A DNA stretch of 64,000 bases, from the NCBI GenBank assembly GCA_003258405.1, contig QKPN01000010.1, positions 1 to 64,000 of the forward strand, given 5' to 3'. The stretch comes from Rhodobacteraceae bacterium DSL-40. Its GTDB lineage: Bacteria; Pseudomonadota; Alphaproteobacteria; Rhodobacterales; Rhodobacteraceae. A program made the position numbers and the translations under genes. This document shows positions 21,965-29,885 of this stretch, in pieces. The notes beneath the pieces were generated by a model. The model saw nothing but the letters and a program-made list of their open reading frames with translations. It searched no databases and had not been told where the DNA came from. Numbering within the stretch: position 1 is the stretch's first letter; the number at the start of each line of letters is the position of its first letter.

Positions 21965-22582
21965 TCAGAGCTCGGCGGCGCCCTTCATCCGCTCAAGCCG
22001 TTCGATGGCCGCGGCCACCTCGGGCTGGTTGGGGTTGAGGGCATGTGCCCGGCGCAGCGCCCGGAGCGCAAGATCGGGCTCGCCCACTTCCTCGAGCATG
22101 ATGGCAAGCCCCTGGAGCGCGCCGAAATGCCGTGGATTGAGGACGAGCACATGCTCGACATCGGAGATGGAAAGCCCATATTCCTCCAGCAGAAAGAAGG
22201 TCGTCGCGCGGGCGTTCCAGCCTTCGGCGAAATCGGGGGCATGGTCGGTCAGCGCGGAGAAATAGTCCAGAGCGGTATCGTAATCCCGGGCCTGCAGGGC
22301 GGCGTTGCCGCGTTCGAGCAGGAGGTCCATCGAGGCCGAGCCCGATTGCGACCAGATCCGCTGGATTTCCTTCTCGACGCGCTGCCAGTCCTCGCGGCCG
22401 GGTTCGGCAAGCTGGTCGTAGAGCGTTTCGAGCCTGTCCGCCGGCGGGGCTTCGTCCCGGGTGGCGATGGCCGGGCCCGGCGCCAGAGGCTCGAACGGCT
22501 GCGCCCAAGCCCCGGGCGCCGCTCCGCAGGTGAAGAGCGACGCGACGGAAACCAAGAGGAGGCGCTTTCGAAACTGCGTCAT
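21965..22582 (-). CDS. Secreted TPR-repeat protein
   Basis: A 205-residue protein with a signal peptide (MTQFRKRLLLVSVASLFTC followed by GAAPGAWAQ, cleavage near residue 28). A region of tetratricopeptide repeats follows, about residues 75-190, including LLERGNAALQARDYDTALDYFSAL, EGWNARATTFFLLEEYGLSI and FGALQGLAIMLEEVGEPDLALRALRRAHALNPNQPE. It is probably a periplasmic scaffold; the partner is unknown. It lies immediately upstream of the helicase gene in the same direction and is divergent from the SCP2 gene, with 63 bases between starts. Confidence 0.8.
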   Translation of the reverse strand: MTQFRKRLLLVSVASLFTCGAAPGAWAQPFEPLAPGPAIATRDEAPPADRLETLYDQLAEPGREDWQRVEKEIQRIWSQSGSASMDLLLERGNAALQARDYDTALDYFSALTDHAPDFAEGWNARATTFFLLEEYGLSISDVEHVLVLNPRHFGALQGLAIMLEEVGEPDLALRALRRAHALNPNQPEVAAAIERLERMKGAAEL

Positions 22583-22645
22583 GACGCATAGATTAGCGCC
22601 GGAACGACAGAAAGCGAGGGGCTTCCCCCTTCCGGAGTGACAAAA

Positions 22646-22936
22646 ATGAGCAAGGTGATCGACGGCGCGGTCAAGGCCCTCAACGAGCGGCTCGGCGGCG
22701 GCGGGTTCGACGGTTCGGTGAGGTTCGATATCGAGGGAGAGGGCTCGATTCTGGTGGACGGCGAAGGTGCGCGCGCGAGTGACGCCGATGCCGATTGCGT
22801 GGTGAGCGCTTCCCGCGAGACCTTCGAGGGGCTGCTCGAGGGCGAGATCAACGCGACATCGGCCTTCATGACCGGCAAGCTGCGCATCGACGGCGACATG
22901 GGGCAGGCCATGAAGCTCGGCAGCCTGTTGTCATGA
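22646..22936 (+). CDS. SCP2 sterol-binding domain protein
   Basis: A 96-residue, single-domain protein of the SCP2 sterol-carrier type: GSVRFDIEGEGSILVDGEGA, DADCVVSASRETFEGLLEGEINATSAFMTGKLRIDGDMGQAMKLGSLL. Such small bacterial SCP2 proteins are presumed to bind hydrophobic acyl or lipid ligands. The ATG at 22646 has GGAG eight bases upstream. An in-frame GTG at 22637 overlaps this site, so it is less likely. The stop overlaps the next gene by four bases (ATGA), indicating translational coupling with the lipase-like hydrolase. Confidence 0.9.
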   Translation: MSKVIDGAVKALNERLGGGGFDGSVRFDIEGEGSILVDGEGARASDADADCVVSASRETFEGLLEGEINATSAFMTGKLRIDGDMGQAMKLGSLLS

Positions 22937-23937
22937 ACATGGGCGCGCCGCTCCGGATCGGGATGCAGGCCGCCCCCTTCCATGCCGACGTCGCCCATGC
23001 CCCCGAGGGGGCAGAGGCCTTCTGGCTCGAGTCCCTCGACGGGCTCCGCATCCGCATCGTCCTCTGGCGCGGCGGCACCCGCGGCACGGCCTTCGTCTTT
23101 CCGGGCCGGACGGAATATGCGGAGAAATACGGGCTTGTCGCCGGACACCTCCTTGCGCGCGGCTTTTCGGTCGTGGTGATCGACTGGCGCGGACAGGGGC
23201 TCTCGACCCGCCCGCCGGGCGCGCCGATGATGGGCCATGTGCGGAGCTTCCCGGACTATCAGAACGACGTCGCCGTGGCGCTCGCCGCGGCGGAGGCGCT
23301 GGCGCTGCCCGCCCCGAAGCTGCTCGTCGCGCATTCGATGGGCGGCTGCATCGCGCTGCGCACGCTCCTCGAGACCCGCATCTTCCGGGCCGCGGTGATG
23401 TCGGCGCCGATGTGGGGGCTGCAGGTCCGCACCGCGCTCCGCGAGATCAAGGCCAAGGCGCTGCGGCGGGCGCGGCAGTTCGGGGTTCGGGCGACCGTGC
23501 CCGCAGGCTCCTCCTCGGATGCGACAGAGGTGAGCCGGGTGTTTGCCGGAAACGCGCTCACCTCCGATCCGGCGGCCTTCGACCGGGCGATGGCCCAGGT
23601 GGCGGCGCATCCCGAACTCGGCCTCGGACCGCCGAGCGCGGGCTGGACCCGCGCCGCCTTCGCCGAAATGGGCCGGCTGGCGCTGAAGGCCTCGCCCGCG
23701 ACGCCGATGCTCGTCTTTGCCGGCAGCGAGGAGCAGGTCGTCTCGCTCCGCGCGATCCGGCGGCGCTGTGCCCGGACACCGCAGGCAAGGCTCGTCGAAT
23801 GCCCGGAGGGGCGGCACGAGATCTTCATGGAGCACGAGGGGATCCAGCGGCTCGTCTGGGGCGAGGTCGACGGCTTTCTCGCGCAGTCGGACGCTGCCCT
23901 CGGCGAAGACCGCACGGATGAGACGGCCTCGGACTGA
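22933..23937 (+). CDS. Alpha/beta hydrolase, monoglyceride lipase/lysophospholipase (PldB) type
   Basis: A 334-residue hydrolase of the serine aminopeptidase S33/Hydrolase_4 type. The oxyanion region is FPGRTEYAEKYGLVAGHLLARGF, the strand WRGQGLSTR is characteristic of lysophospholipase PldB-like proteins, and the nucleophile elbow is VAHSMGG. The probable acid and base lie in PMLVFAGSEEQVVS and CPEGRHEIFME. Members hydrolyse monoacylglycerols or lysophospholipids. The start overlaps the SCP2 stop (ATGA), and this pairing with a lipid-carrier protein supports a lipid substrate. It converges with the HisN-like gene, with 12 bases between stops. Confidence 0.85.
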   Translation: MNMGAPLRIGMQAAPFHADVAHAPEGAEAFWLESLDGLRIRIVLWRGGTRGTAFVFPGRTEYAEKYGLVAGHLLARGFSVVVIDWRGQGLSTRPPGAPMMGHVRSFPDYQNDVAVALAAAEALALPAPKLLVAHSMGGCIALRTLLETRIFRAAVMSAPMWGLQVRTALREIKAKALRRARQFGVRATVPAGSSSDATEVSRVFAGNALTSDPAAFDRAMAQVAAHPELGLGPPSAGWTRAAFAEMGRLALKASPATPMLVFAGSEEQVVSLRAIRRRCARTPQARLVECPEGRHEIFMEHEGIQRLVWGEVDGFLAQSDAALGEDRTDETASD

Positions 23938-23949
23938 GGCGGTCCTGCT

Positions 23950-24756
23950 CTAGGTGGCCGCGCGGGACAGAAGCGCGAGCGCTTCGGCATGGGTGCGCGC
24001 GTCGCCGGCCGCGAGGATGCGGCCGCCCTGATGCGCGGGGCCGCCTGTCCAGTCGGTGACGATGCCGCCCGCCGCCTCGATCACGGCGATGGGCGCCTGC
24101 ACGTCATAGGCTTGAAGACCGGCTTCGATCACCAGATCGGCCTGCCCCATCGCAACGAGCGCATAGGCGTAGCAGTCGAGGCTGTAGCGGGTGAGGCGCG
24201 CGCGATCGCGCACCGTCTCGAAGGCCTTGCGCTCGACCGTCGACCCAACTTCCGGATAGGTGGTGAAGAGCACGGCCTCCGAGAGGCCCGCGCAGGGGCG
24301 GACGCGCATGGCGCGCCGCTCGGTGCCGCGCCGCATCTCGGCCGCGCCGAAGCCGCCGATGAAGCGCTCGCCGGTGTGGGGCTGGTCGATCACCCCGAGC
24401 ACGGGCCCCTCGCCCGCGTCCAGACCGATCAGGATGCCCCAGGTCGGGGCGCCGCAGATGAAGGCGCGGGTGCCGTCGATCGGATCGAGAACCCAGGTCA
24501 GGCCGCTGGTGCCCGGCCTCGCGCCGAATTCCTCGCCGTGGATCGCGTCTTCCGGCCGCCGTTCGGCCAGAAGTGTGCGCATTGCCGCCTCGGCATCACG
24601 ATCGGCGGCCGTGACCGGATCGAAGCCGTCAGCCGCCTTGTTGGCGGCCAGAAGGCCCTCACTCCGGAAGAGCGGCAGGCACCGCGCGGCGGCGACGTCG
24701 GCCAGCTCGCAGGCGATATCCCTGAGCGCCCCCTCCAGTTCCGGCGCAATCGCCAT
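23950..24756 (-). CDS. Inositol monophosphatase-family phosphatase, HisN-like (histidinol-phosphatase)
   Basis: A 268-residue metal-dependent sugar-phosphatase-fold enzyme. The metal site residues are visible in HGEEFGA, WVLDPIDGTRAF and the C-terminal LQAYDVQAPIAVIEAAGG. Details such as DPVTAADRDAEAAMRTLL and SGLTWVLDPIDGTRAFICGAPTWG are closest to the HisN histidinol-phosphatases of actinobacteria and alphaproteobacteria. These supply the penultimate step of histidine synthesis, but SuhB/CysQ-like roles cannot be excluded by eye. I chose the ATG at 24756 because a GGGGGG tract precedes it. The upstream ATG at 24771 has no site. Confidence 0.8.
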   Translation of the reverse strand: MAIAPELEGALRDIACELADVAAARCLPLFRSEGLLAANKAADGFDPVTAADRDAEAAMRTLLAERRPEDAIHGEEFGARPGTSGLTWVLDPIDGTRAFICGAPTWGILIGLDAGEGPVLGVIDQPHTGERFIGGFGAAEMRRGTERRAMRVRPCAGLSEAVLFTTYPEVGSTVERKAFETVRDRARLTRYSLDCYAYALVAMGQADLVIEAGLQAYDVQAPIAVIEAAGGIVTDWTGGPAHQGGRILAAGDARTHAEALALLSRAAT

Positions 24757-24852
24757 GCCGACCCCCCGCATCCCTGACCGTCAATCTCGGAACGGTTTCG
24801 GCCATCGGGATGCCGGGGTCAAGTGCATGGGCACTCCCCCCGGAGCAGCGGT

Positions 24853-25239
24853 TCAGGCGACGTCGCTGAGGACGCGCGCGAGGTCGAACAGGCGGCGGCG
24901 CTGGGTCTCGGGGATCGCGTAGTAGGACCGCACGAGCTCGAGCGCTTCCTTGTCGGCGAGCAGGTCGCCGCGCTGGGCTTCGGAGGAGGCGGGAGCCGCG
25001 GTCTCCTGACCTTCTTCCGCCCCTTCGAAGCCTTCGAAGAAGAAGCTGATGCTGACGTCCAGCGCCTGCGCGATGTCCCAGAGGCGGGACGCGCTGATGC
25101 GGTTCATCCCGGTCTCGTATTTCTGGATCTGCTGGAACTTGATGCCGACGATATCGCCGAGCTGCTGCTGAGTCATGCCGACCATCCAGCGACGGTGGCG
25201 GACGCGCTTGCCAACATGAACATCGACCGGGTGTTTCAT
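24853..25239 (-). CDS. XRE-family transcriptional regulator
   Basis: A 128-residue DNA-binding protein. Its N-terminal helix-turn-helix of Cro/C1 type (KRVRHRRWMVGMTQQQLGDIVGIKFQQIQKYETGMNRISASRL, about residues 10-55) is followed by an acidic linker (FFFEGFEGAEEGQ) and a short helical tail (ALELVRSYYAIPETQRRRLFDLARVL). Close relatives of this size are widespread single-domain regulators in Rhodobacterales; the target is unknown. The ATG at 25239 is preceded by GGAG at nine bases, and the longer open frame to 25299 lacks one. A 327-base upstream region holds two palindromes that may be its operators. Confidence 0.88.
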   Translation of the reverse strand: MKHPVDVHVGKRVRHRRWMVGMTQQQLGDIVGIKFQQIQKYETGMNRISASRLWDIAQALDVSISFFFEGFEGAEEGQETAAPASSEAQRGDLLADKEALELVRSYYAIPETQRRRLFDLARVLSDVA

Positions 25240-25353
25240 ACCATTTGCTCCGCTTTTCGCACTATTGCTACCCCTCAACCCAAGCATGAATCGTGCCAAC
25301 TCTTCTCACATGGGCTGTTGTCCCGCGGCATCATTCAATCAGAGGTGTTTTAA

Positions 25354-25365
25354 CTCAAATTTGAG
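25354..25365. promoter_or_regulatory. Perfect palindrome CTCAAATTTGAG
   Basis: This 12-base perfect palindrome lies about 115 bases upstream of the XRE start, in an AT-rich stretch. Its length and symmetry fit a dimeric Cro/C1-type regulator, so autoregulation by the adjacent XRE protein is plausible. No experimental match is known to me. Confidence 0.35.
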
Positions 25366-25445
25366 CAATTGGGGACACAATCCAGAGGCGAGCGTGTGCA
25401 TTGCACAAAACTCCCGTCAAAGGCGTCGCCCCTTTCTGCGAAGCA

Positions 25446-25462
25446 TTTTGCATTTTGCAAAA
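25446..25462. promoter_or_regulatory. Inverted repeat TTTTGCA-TTT-TGCAAAA
   Basis: A perfect 7-base inverted repeat with a three-base spacer lies about 207 bases upstream of the XRE start and about 105 bases beyond the typA stop. It lacks a T-tract in either direction that would make it a strong terminator. A protein-binding site is therefore as likely as a structured RNA element. Confidence 0.3.
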
Positions 25463-25555
25463 AGATTGAATGGTATTTTCCGAGATTTGTCTCGAAGCGC
25501 GAAGATGGGCATTGCTGCCACATCTTCCGAGGTCAGTCCAACAACCGGAGGGTAA

Positions 25556-25580
25556 GCAAGGCCGGTTCAACCGGCCTTGC
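25556..25580 (-). terminator. Hairpin overlapping the typA stop codon, possible terminator
   Basis: A perfect 10-bp stem (GCAAGGCCGG/CCGGCCTTGC) has a five-base loop that contains most of the typA stop codon. On the minus strand it is followed by TTACCC, so there is no real T-tract. It may end transcription weakly or protect the 3' end. Confidence 0.4.
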
Positions 25581-27384
25581 GTGCGTTGCGCTTGCGTTCG
25601 TGGGGGTCGAGATGGCGCTTGCGAAGCCTGATCGCCTTGGGCGTGACCTCCACAAGTTCGTCATCTTCGATATAGGCGATGGCCTGCTCGAGCGAGAGCC
25701 GCGTCGGCGGCGTCAGCACCACGGCCTCGTCCTTGCCCGCAGCCCGGACGTTGGTCAGCTTCTTGCCCTTGAGCGGGTTGACCTCGAGATCGTTGTCACG
25801 GCTGTGCTCGCCGAGGATCATCCCGGTGTAGACCTTTTCGCCCGACCCGATGAAGAACTTGCCGCGATCCTCGAGGTTGAAGATCGCATAGGCCACGGAA
25901 ACGCCGTCCTCCATCGAGATCAGCACGCCGTTGCGGCGGCCCGGCATGGTGCCCTTGTGCGGGGCCCAGTCGTGGAAGACCCGGTTGAGCACGCCGGTGC
26001 CGCGCGTGTCGGTGAGGAACTCGCCGTGATAGCCGATCAGGCCGCGCGAGGGCACATGCGCGATGATACGCGTCTTGCCACCGGCGCCGGTGCGCATGTC
26101 GGCCAGTTCGCCGCGGCGCTGGGAGAGCTTGTCGACCACGGTGCCGGCGAATTCCTCGTCGACGTCGATGGTGACTTCCTCGATGGGTTCCAGCGTCTGG
26201 CCGTCCTCGTCGCGGAAGAGCACGCGGGGGCGCGAGATCGACAGCTCGAACCCCTCGCGGCGCATGTTCTCGATCAGCACGCCCATCTGGAGCTCGCCAC
26301 GGCCCGAGACCTCGAAGGCCTCGCCGCCGGGCGTGTCCGTGACGCGGATCGCGACGTTCGACTCGGCCTCGCGCATCAGGCGGTCGCGGATGACACGGCT
26401 CTGCACCTTGTCGCCGTCCTGGCCCGCGAGGGGGCTGTCGTTGATGCCGAAGGTGACCGAGATCGTCGGCGGGTCGATCGGCTGCGCCGGGATCGGCGCC
26501 TCGATCGCCATGTCTGCGATGGTGTCGGCGACCGTCGCGGACGACATGCCAGCGAGGCTCACGATATCCCCGGCCTCCGCAATATCGATCGCCTGCTGCG
26601 ACAGGCCGCGGAAGGCGAGGATCTTGGAGACGCGAAACCGCTCGACTTCCTTGCCGTCGCGGCTGAGCGCCTTCACCGTGCGCCCGGCCTTGAGCGAGCC
26701 GGTCTCGACGCGGCCGGTCAGCAGGCGACCGAGGAACGGATCGGCCGCCAGCGTGGTCGCGAGCATGGAGAACGGTTCGTCCGCGCGCGCAAGCTGCTTC
26801 GGCGCCGGCACATGGTCGAGGACGAGCTGGAACAGCGCGTCGAGGTTTTCCCGCGCCCCCTCGAGATCGGTATCTGCCCAGCCGGCGCGGCCGGAGGCAT
26901 AGAGAACCGGGAAATCGAGCTGATCGTGATCGGCCTCGAGCGTCACGAAGAGATCGAACACCTCGTCCAGCGCCCGGTCGGGTTCGGCATCGGGCTTGTC
27001 GACCTTGTTGAGCACGACGATCGGCCGGAGGCCGAGGGCAAGCGCCTTCGAGGTCACGAACTTGGTCTGCGGCATCGGCCCTTCGGCGGCATCGACGAGC
27101 AGGACGACGCCGTCGACCATGCTGAGAATGCGTTCCACCTCGCCGCCGAAATCGGCATGGCCGGGCGTATCGACAATGTTGATCCGGTGCCCCTTCCACT
27201 CGACGGAGGTCGCCTTGGCGAGGATGGTGATCCCGCGCTCGCGCTCCAGATCGTTCGAATCGAGCGCACGCTCGGTCAGAGCCTGGTTCTCACGAAAGGT
27301 GCCTGATTGCTTGAGCAACGCATCGACAAGTGTCGTCTTGCCGTGGTCGACATGCGCGATGATCGCGATATTTCTGATGTCCAT
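25567..27384 (-). CDS. typA: Ribosome-binding GTPase TypA/BipA
   Basis: A 605-residue translational GTPase. G1 AHVDHGKT (residues 10-17), the switch region [16 protein letters not shown]3 [12 protein letters not shown] and G4 NKVDKPDA are intact. The C-terminal region with LIEYHGEF-like [20 protein letters not shown] and the terminal basic segment [18 protein letters not shown] are typical of TypA/BipA. It binds the ribosome under stress and affects 50S assembly. The open frame extends upstream across the tRNA-Gln region, but conserved sequence begins with [18 protein letters not shown] at 27384. It is divergent from tRNA-Gln. Confidence 0.97.
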   Translation of the reverse strand: MDIRNIAIIAHVDHGKTTLVDALLKQSGTFRENQALTERALDSNDLERERGITILAKATSVEWKGHRINIVDTPGHADFGGEVERILSMVDGVVLLVDAAEGPMPQTKFVTSKALALGLRPIVVLNKVDKPDAEPDRALDEVFDLFVTLEADHDQLDFPVLYASGRAGWADTDLEGARENLDALFQLVLDHVPAPKQLARADEPFSMLATTLAADPFLGRLLTGRVETGSLKAGRTVKALSRDGKEVERFRVSKILAFRGLSQQAIDIAEAGDIVSLAGMSSATVADTIADMAIEAPIPAQPIDPPTISVTFGINDSPLAGQDGDKVQSRVIRDRLMREAESNVAIRVTDTPGGEAFEVSGRGELQMGVLIENMRREGFELSISRPRVLFRDEDGQTLEPIEEVTIDVDEEFAGTVVDKLSQRRGELADMRTGAGGKTRIIAHVPSRGLIGYHGEFLTDTRGTGVLNRVFHDWAPHKGTMPGRRNGVLISMEDGVSVAYAIFNLEDRGKFFIGSGEKVYTGMILGEHSRDNDLEVNPLKGKKLTNVRAAGKDEAVVLTPPTRLSLEQAIAYIEDDELVEVTPKAIRLRKRHLDPHERKRNARKAG

Positions 27385-27537
27385 AGCGGTAGGATCCCGA
27401 ATAACGGGTCGAGGCACCCGCGTGAGGCGCCATATATGCAGCGCAGCGAAAACGCAACGCCGCGTTGTCCGGGAGAAGAATGCCGGGGCTGCCCGAGAAA
27501 ATGCGGCCAAAGGAGCAAGAAAGCCGTTTTCACGCGC

Positions 27538-27566
27538 TTGACATTCCCAGCCCGGTGCGCGATTGA
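27538..27566 (+). promoter_or_regulatory. Promoter of tRNA-Gln
   Basis: TTGACA at 27538-27543 is a perfect -35 element. Seventeen bases later comes GATTGA as a -10 element. The predicted start would lie about 9-10 bases before the mature tRNA 5' end at 27582. Confidence 0.6.
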
Positions 27567-27581
27567 GGGCCCCGCAAACGC

Positions 27582-27655
27582 TGGGGAATAGGTTAACGGT
27601 AGACCCACGGACTCTGACTCCGTTAGTCCTGGTTCGAATCCAGGTTCCCCAGCCA
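27582..27655 (+). tRNA. tRNA-Gln (anticodon CTG)
   Basis: A complete cloverleaf. The acceptor stem TGGGGAA (27582-27588) pairs with TTCCCCA (27645-27651), followed by discriminator G and an encoded CCA. The anticodon stem ACGGA/TCCGT encloses the loop CTCTGAC with anticodon CTG at 27614-27616, and the T-arm is CCTGG-TTCGAAT-CCAGG. It reads CAG codons. The ben/cat gene cluster begins about 450 bases downstream on the other strand. Confidence 0.97.
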
Positions 27656-28110
27656 ATTTTCCCAACCCCATGATTTGATGATGCCCTTCCGGGAACCCGG
27701 AGTGTCGGCTTCTCCTGTGCCACCGCGCCGTGCCGCGACGTGTGCCACATGCAGGTGCGGGCGGCGCGCAACGCGTCTCCGGACCATGGGTCGGCGCACT
27801 GCCCACGCGAAAAGGCTTTCTGGCTGACGGTGCGCGCGCCGGAGCGTTTGGCGCACCGGGCCCCCAGATTTTTTTTGGCGCTTCTCGCGCCAGACCAATG
27901 TCCGCCGCGAGGCCCTCTGTCTGGCCCGGTCAGTCCGGGTGCCTTTGCGGCCCGACCTAAGGGCCGCATGGCGCCCTGACCAGCAACGGGGTGAGGTTCG
28001 CCTCAGGTCTCCCAGATAATAATGTGGACCTCTTCAGTGGGGCGGATCAGATACCGACCCGGCCTTGGGGCTCGTGACCGGAGGGCAGCCACGGATCTGC
28101 ACGCTCAGGA
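27656..28110. other. Gene-free junction between tRNA-Gln and the aromatic catabolic operon
   Basis: 455 bases without a supported gene. Open frames here are translations of tRNA complement or shadows. It contains a 7-bp stem GGTGCGC/GCGCACC at 27829-27857, then T8 at 27869-27876 separated by 11 bases, which is too far for a standard terminator. No repeat of the tRNA 3' end and no integrase remnant was found. Confidence 0.5.
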
Positions 28111-28971
28111 CTACGCTGAGTGTAAACTTGCCAGTACGCCCGCCCGCATCTCCACTCCCAGTATCTCGCGTGCCTGCTGCCACGTCGCGACCGGGCGCTC
28201 GTGCTTCTCGCAGAGATCCACGACGCGGGCGACCAGCGCGGCATTGGATGGCGCCAGCGTCTCCCGATCCAGACGGACGTTGTCTTCGAGGCCGGTGCGG
28301 GTGTGACCGCCGGACGCAATGCACCATTCGTTGATCGTCGCCTGATGTCGGCCAATCCCCGCAGCGCACCAGGGCACATCCGGGCCAAAGAGGCGCCTGA
28401 CGGTGTGGACATAGAAGTCGAAGACTTCGCGGTCCACCGGCATGGCATTCCTGACGCCCATGACGAACTGGACATATGGCGTTGCTGCGATCAGGCCATC
28501 GCGATGCATCCTGGCCGCCTGGAAGATGTGGCTGAGATCGAAGGCTTCGACTTCGGGCTTCACCCCGTATCTGACCATCTCGGCAGCGAGCCACTCGACC
28601 AGGTCCGGCGGGTTTTCGTAGACGCGGGTCGGGAAGTTGTTGGACCCCACCGAGAGAGAGGCCATGTCGGGCGCAAGCGACAGCATGCCACCACGGGCCC
28701 GCCCGGCCCCTGACCTGCCACCGGTCGAGACCTGGAAGATCATGCCGGGACAATGCCGCTCGATCCCTTCCTTGAGCCGCGCGAACCTCTCGGGATCGCT
28801 GGTGGGTTTCCCCTCCTCATCGCGGACATGCGCATGCACGATGGCGGCACCGGCCTCGAACGCCTCGTGCGTGCTTTCGATCTGTTCCGTGAGAGTAATG
28901 GGGACGGCCTGGTTGTTGGCCTTGTTCGGCAGCGAGCCGGTGATGGCAACACAGATGATGCAGGGGGTCAT
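28111..28971 (-). CDS. Beta-keto acid cleavage enzyme (BKACE, DUF849)
   Basis: A 286-residue TIM-barrel enzyme of the BKACE family (founding member 3-keto-5-aminohexanoate cleavage enzyme, Kce). Family members condense a beta-keto acid with acetyl-CoA to give acetoacetate and a new acyl-CoA. The zinc ligands His46 and His48 in VHAHVRD fall at the same numbers as in Kce, and Glu229 with Asp230 (RTGLEDN) and Ser82 match the catalytic set. Residue 14, a Glu in Kce that (from memory) contacts the substrate amino group, is Leu here. The start overlaps the pcaD-like stop by four bases. As last gene of the ben/cat operon it may act on 3-oxoadipate; that role is inferred. Confidence 0.88.
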   Translation of the reverse strand: MTPCIICVAITGSLPNKANNQAVPITLTEQIESTHEAFEAGAAIVHAHVRDEEGKPTSDPERFARLKEGIERHCPGMIFQVSTGGRSGAGRARGGMLSLAPDMASLSVGSNNFPTRVYENPPDLVEWLAAEMVRYGVKPEVEAFDLSHIFQAARMHRDGLIAATPYVQFVMGVRNAMPVDREVFDFYVHTVRRLFGPDVPWCAAGIGRHQATINEWCIASGGHTRTGLEDNVRLDRETLAPSNAALVARVVDLCEKHERPVATWQQAREILGVEMRAGVLASLHSA

Positions 28972-29825
28972 GACATGCTTTCTGATCTTGTCCGGTCGAC
29001 GGCGAAGGGCCGTCGGGATGCGGCAGTATCGGTTACTGGGTCGGGGGAGCAGAGGAAGTCCGACAGATGTGAATTGAACCCGCTCGCTGCTTCGATGTTG
29101 ATGATATGCCGCCCCGGCAGGATCACATGCTGCCCGTTCGGAACGGCCATGGCGATCGCCTCCAGATCGGCAGGCGGGCAGACCGGGTCGTCATCGCCCG
29201 AAATGGCCAGGAGGGGCGCCGTGATCCTGCCAAGACTGTCTTGGAGATCCGCCCCGGCAAGTGCCGCGCAGCAGGCCGCATAACCATCGACCGAGGTCGC
29301 GGCGAAGCTGTGGAGGATTCCGTCCACGATTTCTGGCTGGGCTGCGCGAAAGGCGGGTGTGAACCAGCGCTCCGCGGTCGCGGGCACGAGCCCATCCAGC
29401 CCGTTGGCTTCGACCTCGCCGATGCGCGCGTTCCAGCTCTCCGCTGTGCCGATCCGGGCCGCAGTGGCGCAGAGGACGACGCGGTCGAGCCGGCTGCTGG
29501 CGTGGATGCCCAGCCATTGCCCGGTCAGTCCGCCGATGGACAGGCCGCAGAAATGGGTTCGCTCGATGCCGAGTGCATCCATGAGCGCGATCACGTCGCC
29601 GCCCAGATCGGCCAGGCTCAAGGGGGCCCCCGCAGTGCCGGACTTGCCATGTCCACGGCGATCATAGCGCAGGATGCGGAACCTCTTCGACAGACCGGCA
29701 ACCTGGGCGTCCCACATGTGCAGGTCCGTGCCCAGGGAATTGCAGAAGGTCAGCCAGGGTTTTTCCGTCGAGGTCTCGTCGATGCGGTAGTGAAGACGAT
29801 GGGTCGGCAGGTTCAGATACGGCAT
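28968..29825 (-). CDS. pcaD: 3-Oxoadipate enol-lactonase
   Basis: A 285-residue alpha/beta hydrolase hydrolysing 3-oxoadipate enol-lactone to 3-oxoadipate. The family signatures are FCNSLGTDLHMWDAQV near the N-terminus, YDRRGHGKS, the nucleophile motif GLSIGGLTGQWLG, and the catalytic His in LPGRHIINIEA. It follows the MFS gene by 60 bases and overlaps the BKACE start by four bases (ATGA). It accepts the product of the CatC isomerase. The C-terminus extends about 20 residues beyond the usual end. Confidence 0.9.
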   Translation of the reverse strand: MPYLNLPTHRLHYRIDETSTEKPWLTFCNSLGTDLHMWDAQVAGLSKRFRILRYDRRGHGKSGTAGAPLSLADLGGDVIALMDALGIERTHFCGLSIGGLTGQWLGIHASSRLDRVVLCATAARIGTAESWNARIGEVEANGLDGLVPATAERWFTPAFRAAQPEIVDGILHSFAATSVDGYAACCAALAGADLQDSLGRITAPLLAISGDDDPVCPPADLEAIAMAVPNGQHVILPGRHIINIEAASGFNSHLSDFLCSPDPVTDTAASRRPFAVDRTRSESMS

Positions 29826-29885
29826 GTCAGATTTTCCCGAAAATGCGGCGCGCGGCCGGACCGCGCGCCGTCTCTCATGGTTCGA

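Larger units (their letters stand above)
25240..25566. other. Upstream region of the XRE gene, AT-rich and non-coding
   Basis: About 327 bases between the XRE start and the typA stop. No supported gene is seen. It is distinctly richer in A and T than the surrounding sequence and holds two palindromes listed separately (25354-25365 and 25446-25462). It probably carries the XRE promoter. Confidence 0.5.

Noticed and set aside
18913-22038. Plus-strand open frame over 1000 codons opposite the helicase
   Set aside because: Low-complexity, Gly/Cys/Arg-rich translation that mirrors the Ala/Pro/Glu region of the helicase; no ribosome-binding site or family match.
27276-27806. Short minus-strand frame with GEPGFEPGL-type peptide
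   Set aside because: It is a well-known artefact of translating the complement of a tRNA gene (here tRNA-Gln).
27829-27876. Hairpin plus T8 after tRNA-Gln as its terminator
   Set aside because: Eleven bases separate stem and T-run, and no second stem fills the gap, so it is not a standard intrinsic terminator.
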